The notes under the pieces were generated by a model. That model was not told the DNA's origin and ran no database searches. It saw only the letters and a list, made by a program, of their open reading frames with translations. From Owenia fusiformis (Eukaryota; Annelida; Polychaeta; Sabellida; Oweniidae): a stretch of DNA of 64,000 nucleotides. Within the stretch, counting starts at the first letter, position 1, and each line of letters begins with the position of its first letter. The stretch is from assembly GCA_903813345.2 (NCBI GenBank), contig CAIIXF020000010.1, forward strand, positions 34,091,425 through 34,155,424, in the 5' to 3' direction. Position numbers and translations under genes: made by a program. Below, in pieces: positions 1 to 11,368 of the stretch.

Positions 1-970
1 TGTAATTGAATGTAAATGTTTATATTAGTAATAAATTGATAACATGAAAAAAAGGAACAAAAAGCAATTGCACTAAAAATCCAAAAATGTCAACAAAAAC
101 AGTTATATAAAATAATATAAATAATTTTCGCATTAAATTGTTGTCAATCAGTCAACATTACATAAATTTTTACAGAATGTTTTCAATAATTGGTTTAAGA
201 AAAAAACATTGTTAAATTCAGTTCACCATATCGATACCTATCCTTTTCTAATTTTTATCAACCGTTGCAATAGAGCTGCAAGTTATGACAAAAATTATGC
301 ATTTATTTAAATCACGTGACAGAATATTAACATATCAGAGTTCTCGCAAACATACTGTACTTGAGTGCACAATCGAATTTGCTAACTTCATTTAACAAAT
401 CTCCAGATTCAACAAAGTTATAGGTCAAAACTATTTTTCAAGAAACCTCTTCTATTGAAATAACAAAAGAAAATTTGTTTTAAAAAATGACTGTAACTTT
501 AGTGTTCATTTAAAGTAATCTATATTTCAAACGAACTTATGTTAGTCTCAGTCTATAAGTTAGGGTGCGAAATAGTTAGACAATTCATTTTTCCATATAA
601 AAGATATTTTCAGTGAAACATTTACTGGACAGCTATCCAAGAATCTGATTTGCCCCACACCCAACATTTCACATGTCACGTTGGTTTACATGGGAATGAC
701 GATTTTCACAAAATCATCAAAGATGTATCAATTTTTGACCTTTTGTATTTGAGAAAAAATTGAGAAAATGTGGAGGTATAGAAAATAGAGTCAACGGATT
801 TTCAGTGCAGGTAGGTTGCCAAACTTTTGGAGGGAGGCCAAGCAATTAACTATAAAAAACGATCACTTCAAACCATCGAATTAAGAACATGTACTTACTG
901 TACCTGCATCGATCATAGATATAACTAAAGTATGTCAATTTGACACATCGAAAGACACTTCGAATGTCTG
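1..970. other. upstream intergenic DNA, no gene seen
   Basis: AT-rich sequence with no open frame resembling a protein. The part around 372-465 resembles 35196-35316 (shared blocks CTCCAG.TTCAACAAAG and TTTTTCAAGAAAC), so it is one copy of a dispersed repeat. The only other signal is the core promoter at the 3' end. Confidence 0.6.
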
Positions 971-978
971 CATTATTG

Positions 979-985
979 TATAAAA
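979..985 (+). promoter_or_regulatory. TATA box of the beta-lactamase-like gene
   Basis: TATAAAA lies 66-72 bp upstream of the chosen ATG at 1051. Transcription would be expected to start about 30 bp downstream, near 1010, giving a short 5' leader. This argues against the in-frame ATG at 940, which would lie upstream of the transcription start. Confidence 0.55.
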
Positions 986-1050
986 GTGAAGATACACGCC
1001 CATTCTCCCATTCTTGCTCATTTTGTCGGACACCTCCCTTGCGATCGACT

Positions 1051-1343
1051 ATGCAGACTTTAGTGATGCTCGTTTTGTTGCTGGGGATCTCCCAAGCGCA
1101 GACTGACTGGCCACAGATAAAAGATAAAATAGACAAATTTGTAAATGAGATCCTTGAATGCAGAGGGAAGGTCGGGATGAATCTAGCGATTGTACAAGAC
1201 GGCGAAACTCAATATACGACGGGCTACGGCTACGCCGACTTGGAAAATCAGGTTCCTAATGATGGCGAGACAGTACATTTTGTATATTCCATTAGCAAGT
1301 CAATGTGTGTGACGTTATTTGCCCAATTGATAGAAGAGACGGG
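1051..1343 (+). CDS. exon 1: signal peptide and SxxK motif
   Basis: Encodes residues 1-98, split after two bases of Gly98. It holds the signal peptide, the N-terminal helix and FVYSISKSM with the catalytic SxxK. The donor is GG/GTAAGA at 1344. The start at 1051 is preferred over 940 because it opens directly into a good signal peptide and lies downstream of a TATA box. Confidence 0.85.
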
Positions 1344-4300
1344 GTAAGAACAATTGCAACTCCTTGCAAAAACAATTGAAAAATTGTTTTAATTTTGGTG
1401 TCACTGAATCACTTAAATATATTTCCTTGTCATCGATTCAATTGTTTTGAATCAAATTAGTGTGTAGGAATCATTTTTATTTATTTTTTTATTTCTCTTT
1501 TCAAACAGTACAAGTACAATAATTAGAACAGTTCAGATATTTTTCACACCACCTCCATTCATTCAGACATTTGCAACAGTCATGCTTTTAAGTTCAGGTA
1601 CATAATAAAACATATTTTTTTCAAATTGCACCTCATACAAATTGGGATTCACTTCGTCGAACTCTTTAATAAAAATATAGTACTTAATTGCAAGGGTAAG
1701 TCTATTTGGTAAGATATTTTTCTTATTAGCTTGCCTTCCAAAAACCATGTCATGGGCGTTAAAATCGAAATCAACTTTAAATAAACTCTTTAAACTCCCT
1801 TTGATTGCTTTCAGAAATATTTGAGTCCTTTTGCACTCCCAGAATTTGTGTTTTAACGTATCTCGAAAGGCACAATGGTCATTTAGAGTCATTTTTAATG
1901 CCTATCTGCGCTAAAAAGGCATTTGTAGTGCAGATACCATGAAGTATTTTAAACTGAAGTTGTCGCGTTTTATTCTGTTTCGTACACATATAAGGCATTT
2001 TAAAATAATCAGATCTCTTTAATTCACGATCATGTTTGTCTTTATATAACGGTTCCAAGAACTTGTTTCCATTTAATATTGTTTGAATTGATTTAACCGT
2101 TATACTAGAGATTGTCACCTGTTTTTCACCAAGTTTCAAATACACGAGTTCTTCCTGTATGCTGGGTTCAAAGGTCGAGTTTAAATCTGATTTCAATAGA
2201 AATTTCCAATCATTTGGTATAGCCGATATGATTGAAAAATACTCAAGAAAGTTGATATTAATATTATACTTAGTCTTAAACTCATTGTACTGTAAAAAAA
2301 CATTCTCGTTAAGAAGGTCATTGATATAAACGACTCCTTTTTCCATGAGATGTTTGTACATCACCTCCTTATCATTAATTAGAATTGATTTGTTATTCCA
2401 AATTATTTCACCTTTAACCCCTGAACTGGTTCTAGGCGGCGACATATTTCTTAATTCTGAATAGTTTCGAAGCAAATTCATATAAAAGGTAGGAACATTG
2501 TGTGCCAGTGTTCTAATATCATAATTACACTGCAACAAAAAACTCAGTCCTCCAAGACGCTTGAAATAAACTTGAGGAATAAGCTTCCAGTGACTAGTTC
2601 GTGAGTCAAGTAAACGTCTTAACCACATTAATTTCAAGGCTTTCTCCATTGTGAACATATTGATCATTCTTAGACCCCCATCCTCAAAATCTCCTATTAA
2701 AGTATTTCGCTTGATTTTCTCACCCTTTCCTCCCCATAAAAAAGAATAGACTAGTCGTTGAGCCTTCGTCAAGATATCATCAGGCGTATTGGTCATTGTC
2801 ATCGAGTATATTAGCTTCGACACTGCCTGGGACTTAATTATGAGTACCTTTCCATAAAAAGTAAGATCTCGCTTTGACCACAATATAAGAACCTTTTCAA
2901 GCATATTTAACTTTCTCTCAAAATTATCTTTGTTATTTGCATTTGTGTCATATGATATTTTTATCCCTAAAAGTCTACTTGGTATCTTTACCCATTTCAG
3001 ACCAAAAAGGTTTATTTCATTATTATGACGATCATTTCCAATATACATACACTCTGTCTTTTCTCTATTAATACATAAACCTGATATTAGTCTGAAATCT
3101 TCAACGATGTCCAATGCTTTTTGTAATGACGTTACGTCCTTGAGAGTCAACGTGGTATCATCTGCAAAGATCGCTAGTTTTTGACTTGCCTCGCCAATGT
3201 CAACTCCCTGTATACCATTGTCTTGTCTAATTTTTAAGGCGTGTGTAGGAATCATAAGAATTGGTATCATGAAACGCTTCCTAGTCAACTCGTACCCAAG
3301 ACAAGTCGTACCCAAGACAAGTCGTACCCAAGACAAGTCGTACCCAAGACAACTCGTACCCAAGATTATTTTCAGTATTATGGGTGCATATTTGGGGAAA
3401 ATTGAGTTTGTATAATAATGTTTTCATGTTGGTGAATCAAATAAGCCTCAATATTTTTTTTGAATTTAGAAGACATTTTTCTCAATGGATCGGGAAAGCA
3501 TTTTGATTTAACTTGGATCACCTTTATATATATAAATAAATATAATTACAACATTGAATCTAATACTTGTTCCAAACACTCATAAACATACAATATTTTG
3601 AAAAATGATTATGAATATGTGGATAAAACATATGTCTCTTCACTTGAACATCCTGAATCTGTGACCAATATAAAATAATAGTCAAAATAAATTTACACTC
3701 AAAGCTCAAAATGTCACAAAATTAAATCAATTTCTTCCGAAAATTCTTCTTCAAACTTTAAACTATTCTGAACACTATGTTACAATTATAATATGTATAT
3801 CTGTTCACATTCCCAGTCCAATGCTTGATTCAAAACAAAATATATAATTGGGTACGAGTTGTCTTGGGTACGAGTTGTCTTGGGTACGACTTGTCTTGGG
3901 TACGAGTTGACCAGTTACCCATGAAACTAGTTTTCAAAACGTCCTTTTCCCTTCTAATGATACAAAAACGTATGGTCGGGGTAAACTAGTTCTAAAATAC
4001 GATGCTATTTCGTCGTTCTTGCAAATGAACCTACTAATAACGAATAATCTTAATAAGAATGTGAACTTTCATGAGCGTCTAGAAATTGTATTGAAAAGTA
4101 CTTCGATTATTTATCTTGTTCCAAACGTTTTGCATATTTCTGACTGAAAACACCATTTGAACCTATCTGTAATCTTTGCATGCGTATCGGTCACGTATCC
4201 ATAAACAGAATGAACTTTCTAAAACGGGGCAAGACGCCATTAAGATTTTGAACAGACTCGAATTTCTGAAGCGCCTTCCCGTCCGAGCACGTTCATGAAG

Positions 4301-7300
4301 TTCGTAAAAACAACGCGTACGTGAAAGTGTAGAATTATGGTCATCTTGGTAGAAAATACTTCCCAAAATGAATATAAAGGTATAAGAGAAACAGTTTTAA
4401 AGAGATGCATGTATCGAAAACTGTTTATGAACGATTTAACATCGTATTTTGGGATGTTCCAATCCTGAACCAGTCCGTTTTACAATATCTAGTCCGGGAA
4501 AGATGGTTTAAACTGTTTGGTATCACCGAGTGGTTAAATATTTTAACGATTTTTTATCCACATATTTGCATGTTATATTATATATATAGTATCAAACAAT
4601 GTCATAGAATTACAATGCCTCTATTTTTAGTACAATATTGATATCAAAATTGTGCTTTTTAATTCATAGAATATCGTGGGACTCGTTGGTGGTAGATCTG
4701 TTGCCAAACTTCCGATTCCGAGATGAGGAGAGAAACAAGGCGATAAAGTTGCGAGATTTGCTAGGCGGCTCGAGTGGATTTCCCGAGGTGCTTCCCGCAC
4801 ATTTCGATACAAAGGAAAAGTTTCTCGAGTAAGTGAAATCAAACTCATATAATGAAGACTATTTATTTTATTTACTAAAAATATATCTGATTTAAAAGGC
4901 CAAATATCATTATTATTATAGGCGTAGTAACGGTTGTAGCTGGCGATGCAACAGCTTCACCAATTTTTTTACAAAAATATTGCTGCAGTCGATTTTCTTT
5001 GCAATTGAAATTAAATGGTAGCTTATCATACACCGTTGCTCATAAATATGGAATATTTTCCAATTTACCATTGATAGTATACTGATGTTTGTGAAATGCA
5101 TGATATTCCTTATGTGACCAACAATGCATTGCCTTTAAATCAAAGTTGCTACAACCTGGGTATTATCATTATTATTTTTCGATTTAGTATATTGCTATAT
5201 AGTAATCACATTTTAATTCATCAGTAAAATGGACCTCCGAGCGCAGGGGTCTAGACATCCACTATGTTTAGAAGAAAGAAGGAATATACTGGATGAGGTC
5301 TTGACCCTGCGTTCGGAGGATGTCTACTTTGTTGTTACTTACGTTAATTTTCCAGGATAATCCAATGCACGGAACCAGTCATGACCACGCGTGAAAGTTT
5401 CTGCTATGTTGACAAAAATTATTTCCTTGCTGGTATGATACTTGAACATTTGACGGGTAAATCGTATACAGAATTGGTGAATGAACGAATATTTGCCCCA
5501 TTGAATATGAACACATCATTTCCATCCCAAGAGAAAAGGTACGACGATTCCGTTAGTAAATGGGCCTATGGCCATGCTTTAATAGATGGGCAGATCGTTA
5601 CTGATAGACGACCGGGAAGTGAAGAGGACGCCGCGTCAGCATTTTACTATTATGACTTTACTGTGGGACTCAGGTAAACTGTTCATTCAAATAAATTCAA
5701 AATGTAAAGTCAGACTGTATTCAATCGACCACTTATGTGTCCAAAAATTATAAAACTTTTCAATTAGAAATTCACATTTCCAATGCAAATAAATGCAGTT
5801 CCTTTGACCAAGACCCTGGTGTTAGTATTTATGTTTTAGGCCAACGTAAATATGACAGCTGTGTTCGTTCAATTTTATGTGAAGCTCAAATTAGAGCGCT
5901 ACTCAACTGTTGACATTGCCATCTTAACTTTACGGTGTTCGTATGTTTTCATCGATGTCGTAACATGATGTTTAACATCAAATGAGGATTTATATTATCT
6001 TCTTATTTTCAAAATGATGTAATGTACAGGGTGTCTCAAAATGACCCGAAAATATACACAATGTTTTCATCTTTGCATGGCCATTTAGACGAAGCATGTA
6101 CGCTTTCTCCCCATTATTAGACAATTTTTACTTTAGTTTTGCCTTTTTGATGCTTTATAACCCTAGATTTTACAGCAAATAGATTGAACTAAAACTGTGT
6201 ATTTGGAAGAAAACTTACATACTTCGGTCACCTGCATAACCATCCAACAAATGTCTGAAAATATTAATTGCTAAATATCTGTTGAAATACCTTGGGGATA
6301 TCTTTGAGACACTCTGCATTTTACTGGCAAATGAGTCGGAGAAAATAATTATATCCGTTTGTACATTTCTTACCAATAGTATAGTTTCCATTCCATCTCG
6401 CTAAATCTCGTTTTTCGTGAGATTTTAAGAGACTTGCATATTAGACCTGTAATGACTCACATTACCTTCTTTTAAATGGCATATTTGAATTCAGTGAAAT
6501 GTTTTCTCCTTTAATAGCTTTGATTTACACAATTATGTAATTTGAATAATTTTCTATAACAATTTAAAAAAACTTGGGCCAAATGTCCATAGATGCAATG
6601 CTAAAATTCTTTAAATCCGTGGATTATTTGTATGTCAATCAACATTTGCATGTTAAATCACATCATGTACATAAACAGGGTCATCATGTGGTATATCATT
6701 CAAGTTTTATACAGATTCAACAAACACACTTTGATAAATCATGAAATTAAGCCACTTTTCCAAGATTTTAGCATGTAAATGAATGGAGATCTAGCCCAAG
6801 TTAAAAGCTGAATAAAAGATGGCAGCACGAGATTTCATTGATTTTTCTGCTATTTAGAAACTATCCTATTTTGAATTAAAATCAATTAGTTAACTTCATT
6901 TACTCGAGACATTATAACATTGTCATTATTGTGATGGGTACTAGATCGGATTATTAGTTTCAGCTTCCATTTCTTCCACCGTAATATGTTTATACCAAAT
7001 TATATCGATGTCATTGAATATCCCGAGTGATTGGTTGATTCCATCAGGCGAGTCTCAGTACTCGAGCTCTATAAAAACCGCTATAGGAACACCCTGACAA
7101 CGGAAAGGCCAGATACCGTTGTCACAAATGGCTGACGTAACCGTCAACTCTTTAATCACTCGGTTCTCATTTCATGGGACCTTATCATCGCTAAATCTAT
7201 GCATGTATTAAGAAAAGACAAGGTAATCGAGCTAGACGCATTACCGTTGTCTTTCGATAATGTTATCGTTGGCATCTGATTTTACAGCACATTTGACCTA

Positions 7301-8891
7301 CATTTACACTTGTCGTTTATACATAATCGTTGATGAGTAGAAAGACACTTTGATTGACTTTTTACCAAAGGAATTTAATCTAGGTCTTCTATTAAAAATG
7401 CAGTTAATAAAAATTGGATAGAATACAAACCTATGGCCGCCATTTGTGACAACGATATCTGACTTTACCTTTATCAGAATGTTCCGGTGTGTTAACGGAA
7501 GTGAAAGTTGAAATTTCTCGTATCTAATTAAAGTAGATTAATAAGCGCTTGTTTTGTATGCGCGCTATACATAGCTATATTGATTCATGTACTTTCCGTT
7601 CATGGTTGCGTTGTAAAAAAAGATTGCTAGCTTAAACTCTCCATTGTATTTGCAGCGACGCTGATACCTTAATAGGGCCAGCATACGGAGCAATGTCAAC
7701 GGCAGAAGATATGGCGGAGTATGTGAAGTTCCATCTTGGCGTGTATAGAAATGATGGATCCACCAATCCAGTTGTAGACCCTGCAATATTGAGGGAAATG
7801 TACAAACCGGATCAAGCCATAGATTTCTTGACATCGTTCCTTGAGGTTGACGGACTAGATGATGTGCAAGAAACGTGGAGAATATATGACTATGGCATGG
7901 GATTTTGGATGGGGAATTATAAAGGTGAGTATGGAGAAAAATTTACCATCCTTTTTTCATACATATCTGAATTGTACATTCCAACCTATTTAGTACAGTT
8001 TAAAGGGTCGTCATATGCTTGTTGCATTGAAGGGTCAAAAGAGTTCGAAAACATATATAAATTATAAAATATCTGGTGTGATAAAATACTAATTCTAATC
8101 AATGGGTATGGTCTAAACATGGTCTGAAACAGGCAAGGTTAAATTAAATATTCGAGGCAAAAGATTAAAGGAGAAACATATGAAAAACGTCTCTGCAATC
8201 GCCTAGTGTTTCGATCAATCGTGCCTCTTTTATTTCTAGTAGTACAATAATATACAAGTCCTCTTAAAACACCCATTTATGGTGTCTTATTTCAGACACA
8301 GACATCGCACAACACGGTGGTTATGGGCCCCATAATACAATTCTGACGTTGTTCGAAAACTGGAACATTGGCATTTATACATCGATAACAGGACCCAATA
8401 GGCTCCAAGGACATGCTACGATGGCATTGATTCATTTCTATATCGCTGACATCCTTCGGGGCAATACTCCAATCTATGATATCGAATACGCTTGTGAATA
8501 CACTCTCCCCGATAAATACGGTGCTTACTGCGGGCCTTTTAACATATTTCCCGAATATAGCATCGATAAATCAAAAAAGTCAACCTCTCCCATTGAAACC
8601 TACATTGGAACTTATGTTAAAGGAGATGAAGAGGTCGAAATTAAAATTGGCCGCACTACCGCTGACTTAATGATGAAGAAAGGTTGTGAAAAGTACATCC
8701 TTTACCCAAGTGGAGTGGCCAATGCTTTTGTTGCCCAATCCACAGGGGAATGTTATGGATGTGCTAAAAGTGTTGTCTTTACAAGCGTATCCGAATCTGG
8801 GTCATCATCGTCTGAAGGTTTCTCAACACTGAGTATAGATGGCGTCAAATTTCGAAACTCAGAGATGAGTTCTGAGAGAGAATGTGATTAA
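1051..8891 (+). CDS. secreted beta-lactamase-related serine hydrolase (gigasin-6-like), five exons
   Basis: The coding sequence joins 1051-1343, 4670-4828, 5356-5673, 7656-7924 and 8296-8891. That is 1635 nt, 544 residues, with GT-AG introns and a reading frame kept across every junction. Residues 1-17 are a signal peptide (hydrophobic VMLVLLLG core, SQA before the likely cleavage), so the product should be secreted or enter the secretory pathway. The fold is the class C beta-lactamase/penicillin-binding-protein family (PF00144). It has S80-I-S-K83 as nucleophile and base, LRDLLGGSSG as the usual HLLxHTSG segment, and H353-G-G as the KTG/HxG motif. The YxN motif appears as Y168-V-D170, which is unusual. 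A C-terminal segment from about residue 440 has the YxGxY start of the lipocalin-like domain often found after these hydrolases. Animal members are annotated gigasin-6-like or LACTB-like. The substrate is unknown, and ester or amide hydrolysis is an inference from the family. Confidence 0.88.
1460..1474 (+). repeat. target-site duplication, left of LINE
   Basis: GTGTGTAGGAATCAT, identical to 3241-3255. Confidence 0.9.
1475..3240 (-). mobile_element. 5'-truncated LINE (L1/Tx1-like) in intron 1
   Basis: A non-LTR retrotransposon copy lies antisense to the host gene. Its 3' end is the A-rich tail (T-rich on + strand, 1475-1498). Its 5' end is cut inside the reverse transcriptase. A perfect 15-bp target-site duplication, GTGTGTAGGAATCAT, flanks it at 1460-1474 and 3241-3255, which fixes the boundaries. 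The endonuclease and the N-terminal part of the RT are absent, as in ordinary target-primed insertion that stops early. Confidence 0.9.
1563..3240 (-). pseudogene. reverse transcriptase C-terminal fragment, frameshifted
   Basis: Reading on the minus strand, the fragment starts near ALKIRQDNGIQG and has the catalytic FADDTTL motif. It then has SGLCINREKTE, LGIKI, the WSKRDLTFYGKV thumb-like segment and the SFLWGG and GGLRMINM blocks typical of L1/Tx1-type elements. A frameshift at about 1880-1892 moves the frame into a zinc-binding tail (CAFRDTLKHKFWEC). No start codon or endonuclease remains. It is a dead fragment and cannot be expressed as an active enzyme. Confidence 0.85.
3241..3255 (+). 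repeat. target-site duplication, right of LINE
   Basis: GTGTGTAGGAATCAT, identical to 1460-1474. Confidence 0.9.
3284..3911. mobile_element. fold-back element with minisatellite ends
   Basis: The left end (3284-3364) starts GTCAACTCGTACCCAAG and repeats a 16-bp unit (ACAAGTCGTACCCAAG) about five times. The right end (3849-3911) is the reverse complement, with about four units ending GAGTTGAC. The ~480-bp centre is AT-rich and has no gene. The inverted minisatellites act as long terminal inverted repeats, so this looks like a non-autonomous fold-back or MITE-type element in intron 1. Confidence 0.7.
3912..4669. other. remainder of intron 1, nothing recognised
   Basis: Ordinary AT-rich intron sequence. 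A short segment around 4320-4345 resembles 23233-23275 (GCAGAATTATGGTC-like), which suggests an old dispersed repeat. Confidence 0.5.
4670..4828 (+). CDS. exon 2: LRDLLGGSSG segment
   Basis: Acceptor TTCATAG/ at 4669 and donor GA/GTAAGT at 4829. It completes Gly98 and reads SWDSLVVDLLPNFRF, the counterpart of the family's WDDPVxxYLPxF, then LRDLLGGSSGFPE. The family's second histidine (HTSG) is replaced by Gly-Ser-Ser-Gly. Confidence 0.85.
5231..5320 (+). repeat. 90-nt hairpin in intron 2
   Basis: The arms are 5231-5261 and 5290-5320. A 15-bp block, CCTCCGAGCGCAGGG, pairs with CCCTGCGTTCGGAGG with a single G-U pair. The stem then continues with small bulges to a ~28-nt loop. It could be a tiny MITE or an intronic small-RNA precursor; the sequence alone cannot say which. 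Confidence 0.55.
5356..5673 (+). CDS. exon 3: modified YxN motif
   Basis: Acceptor TTTCCAG/ at 5355, donor AG/GTAAAC at 5674. It carries FCYVDKNYFLAG, where the family consensus is FxYSNxNYxLLG, followed by ILEHLTGKSY and the PLNMNTSF block. Tyr168 is kept, but the Asn two residues on is Asp170. Confidence 0.85.
6027..6316. mobile_element. mariner-like MITE in intron 3
   Basis: Starts CAGGGTGTCTCAAA after a TA at 6025-6026 and ends TTTGAGACACTCTG. The ends are inverted copies with one or two changes. The interior is non-coding. The right TA is degraded to CA. Confidence 0.6.
7086..7485. repeat. inverted repeat in intron 3
   Basis: The arm at 7086-7134 (…ATACCGTTGTCACAAATGG) is the imperfect reverse complement of 7436-7485 (CCATTTGTGACAACGATAT…). 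A further pair, CGAGTGATT near 7024 and AATCACTCG near 7156, lies around the left arm. Probably an old fold-back element. Confidence 0.5.
7656..7924 (+). CDS. exon 4: GPAYGAMSTAEDMAEYVKFHL block
   Basis: Acceptor TTTGCAG/ at 7655, donor AG/GTGAGT at 7925. The block GPAYGAMSTAEDMAEY matches the conserved GPAGGLxSTAxDMAxY of the family and runs on to YDYGMGFWMG, the strand before the HxG motif. Confidence 0.85.
8296..8891 (+). CDS. exon 5: HGG motif and C-terminal domain
   Basis: Acceptor TTTCAG/ at 8295. It opens with DTDIAQHGG, the HxG active-site strand, and continues through a Cys-rich stretch and the YIGTYVKGDEEVEI C-terminal domain to a Ser-rich tail. The last residue (Asp) and the TAA stop lie in the first unit of the satellite that begins here, so the original C-terminus may have been altered by the satellite. 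Confidence 0.85.
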
Positions 8892-10670
8892 TCATATTGA
8901 CACTTTGTCGACAGAAAGATGGCAGCAGTGGTAATAATAGAAGAGACTGCTATCTTTCTGTCAAACTAGTCCATATGCAATTAATCATATTGACACTTTG
9001 TCGACAGACAGATGGCACCAGTGGTCATAAGAGAAGATATAAAGAGACTGCTATCTTTCTGTCAAACTAGTCCATATACAATTAATCATATTGACACTTT
9101 GTCGACAGACAGATGGCATCAGTGGTCATAAGAGAAGATATAAAGAGACTGCTATCTTTCTGTCAAACTAGTGCATATACAATTAATCATATTGACACTT
9201 TGTCGACAGACAGATGGCATCAGTGGTCATAAGAGAAGATATAAAGAGACTGCTATCTTTTTGTCAAACTAGTGCATATGCAATTAATCATATTGACACT
9301 TTGTCGACAGACAGATGGCATCAGTGGTCATAAGAGAAGATATAAAGAGACTGCTATCTTTCTGTCAAACTAGTCCATATGCAATTAATCATATTGACAC
9401 TTTGTCGACAGACAGATGGCATCAGTGGTCATAAGAGAAGATATAAAGAGACTGCTATCTTTCTGTCAAACTAGTGCATATGCAATTAATCATATTGACA
9501 CTTTGTCGACAGACAGATGGCATCAGTGGTCATAATAGAAGATATAAAGAGACTGCTATCTTTCTGTCAAACTAGTCCATATGCAATTAATCATATTGAC
9601 ACTTTGTCGACAGACAGATGGCATCAGTGGTCATAAGAGAAGATATAAAGAGACTGCTATCTTTCTGTCAAACTAGTGCATATGCAATTAATCATATTGA
9701 CACTTTGTCGACAGACAGATGGCATCAGTGGTCATAAGAGAAGATATAAAGAGACTGCTGTCTTTCTGTCAAACTAGTGCATATGCAATTAATCATATTG
9801 ACACTTTGTCGACAGACAGATGGCATCAGTGGTCACAAGAGAAGATATAAAGAGACTGCTATCTTTCTGTCAAACTAGTGCATATACAATTAATCATATT
9901 GACACTTTGTCGACAGACAGATGGCATCAGTGGTCATAAGAGAAGATATAAAGAGACAGCTATCTTTCTGTCAAACTAGTGCATATGCAATTAATCATAT
10001 TGACACTTTGTCGACAGACAGATGGCATCAGTGGTCATAAGAGAAGATATAAAGAGACTGCTATATTTCTGTCAAACTAGTCCATATACAATTAATCATA
10101 TTGACACTTTGTCGACAGACAGATGGCATCAGTGGTCATATGAGAAGATATAAAGAGACTGCTATCTTTTTGTCAAACTAGTGCATATACAATTAATCAT
10201 ATTGACACTTTGTGGACACAAAGATGGCAGCAGTGGTCAAAAGGGAAGATATAAAGAGACTGCTATCTTTCTGTCAAACTAGTGCATATACAATTAATCA
10301 TATTGACGTTTTGTCGACAGACAGATGGCATCAGTGGTCATAAGAGAAGATATAAAGAGACTGCTATCTTTCTGTCAAACTAGTCCGTATACAATTAATC
10401 ATATTGACACTTTGTCGACAGAAAGATGGCAGCAGTGGTAATAATAGAAGAGACTGCTATCTTTCTGTCAAACTAGTCCATATGCAATTAATCATATTGA
10501 CACTTTGTCGACAGAAAGATGGCATCAGTGGTCAAAAGGGAAGATATAAAGAGACTGCTATATTTCTGTCAAACTAGTGCATATACAATTAATCATATTG
10601 ACACTTTGTCGACAGACAGATGGCATCAGTGGTCATAAGATAAGATATAAAGAGACTGCTATCTTTCTGT
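8887..10670 (+). repeat. 18-unit hairpin satellite starting at the stop codon
   Basis: Units begin (at AATCATATTGACAC) at 8890, 8985, 9084, 9185 and then roughly every 101 bp to 10591. Most are 101 bp; two short variants are 93-95 bp. In every unit GACAGACAGATGGCA is complementary to TGCTATCTTTCTGTC about 45 bp later. The stem is 15 bp with one mismatch and one G-U pair, and the mismatch is absent in units carrying GACAGAAAGATGGCA. The outer parts (AATTAATCATATTGACA and TGTCAAACTAGTGCATATGC) are also partly complementary, so each unit looks like a small fold-back sequence. The array provides the last codon and stop of the upstream gene and would form its 3' UTR. Confidence 0.9.
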
Positions 10671-11368
10671 CGACCTACTAAATATGCTGTTAATGAAAAT
10701 CTTTTTTTCTTTTCCATATAAATATTCAATATAATTCGTGCTTCCTTACTCTCTATATTATTGCTTTATGTAATCTACAAAAATTATGATTATCTAAAAT
10801 GACTAGCAATTGAATTGAAGCGAAATTGTAGGACAGAAACAGATGTATATAGATTTGTATATGAGAAAGTGACGTGCAGTCCAAGCATTTCTTAATTGTA
10901 GTTATTTTCAATAGGGAGTTACATGATAATATATTTGGGAGTCTGGATTTTTCTTGTTTAGTTAAAATCGAGGGTTACATTGTCCACCATCTCGGATGCC
11001 ACTAACTCCACTTGTAGACCAGTACCAATGAAGGAAATGGCTCGGTGCAAAAAACAATATTATTTGAAATAAATATCCATGTGGATACCATTTATTCGGG
11101 TCGCTATGCATATTATATTCATTTTATTATCATGGCATAAAATATGTCTAATTTCAAAAATAACTGATGAGGATGCGGGGTTTTTCATGGAAACGTATGT
11201 ATAAAGATAATATTTTAAGATTGAATGTCATTTTTGATTATAAGAATAAATGAAATGATGTTCATTCATGAGATAATGTAAACAGATATTTTGAAAAGAA
11301 TTGCAAATAAATTTTGATTTGATTAACATAGGAAATTCTGTTTTAAAATCAACATTTAGGCAGATAGA
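10671..11368. other. spacer after the satellite, nothing recognised
   Basis: AT-rich, no gene-like ORF. AATAAA-type hexamers at about 11067 and 11243 could serve as polyadenylation signals for the upstream gene if transcription crosses the satellite. Confidence 0.45.

Noticed and set aside
940-1050. In-frame upstream ATG at 940 extending the hydrolase by 37 residues
   Set aside because: It lies upstream of the TATA box, and the extension would bury the clear signal peptide that begins at 1051.
3197-3415. 72-residue ORF with a YPRQVVPKTSRTQDKS-like repeat
   Set aside because: It is a translation of the 16-bp minisatellite next to the LINE.
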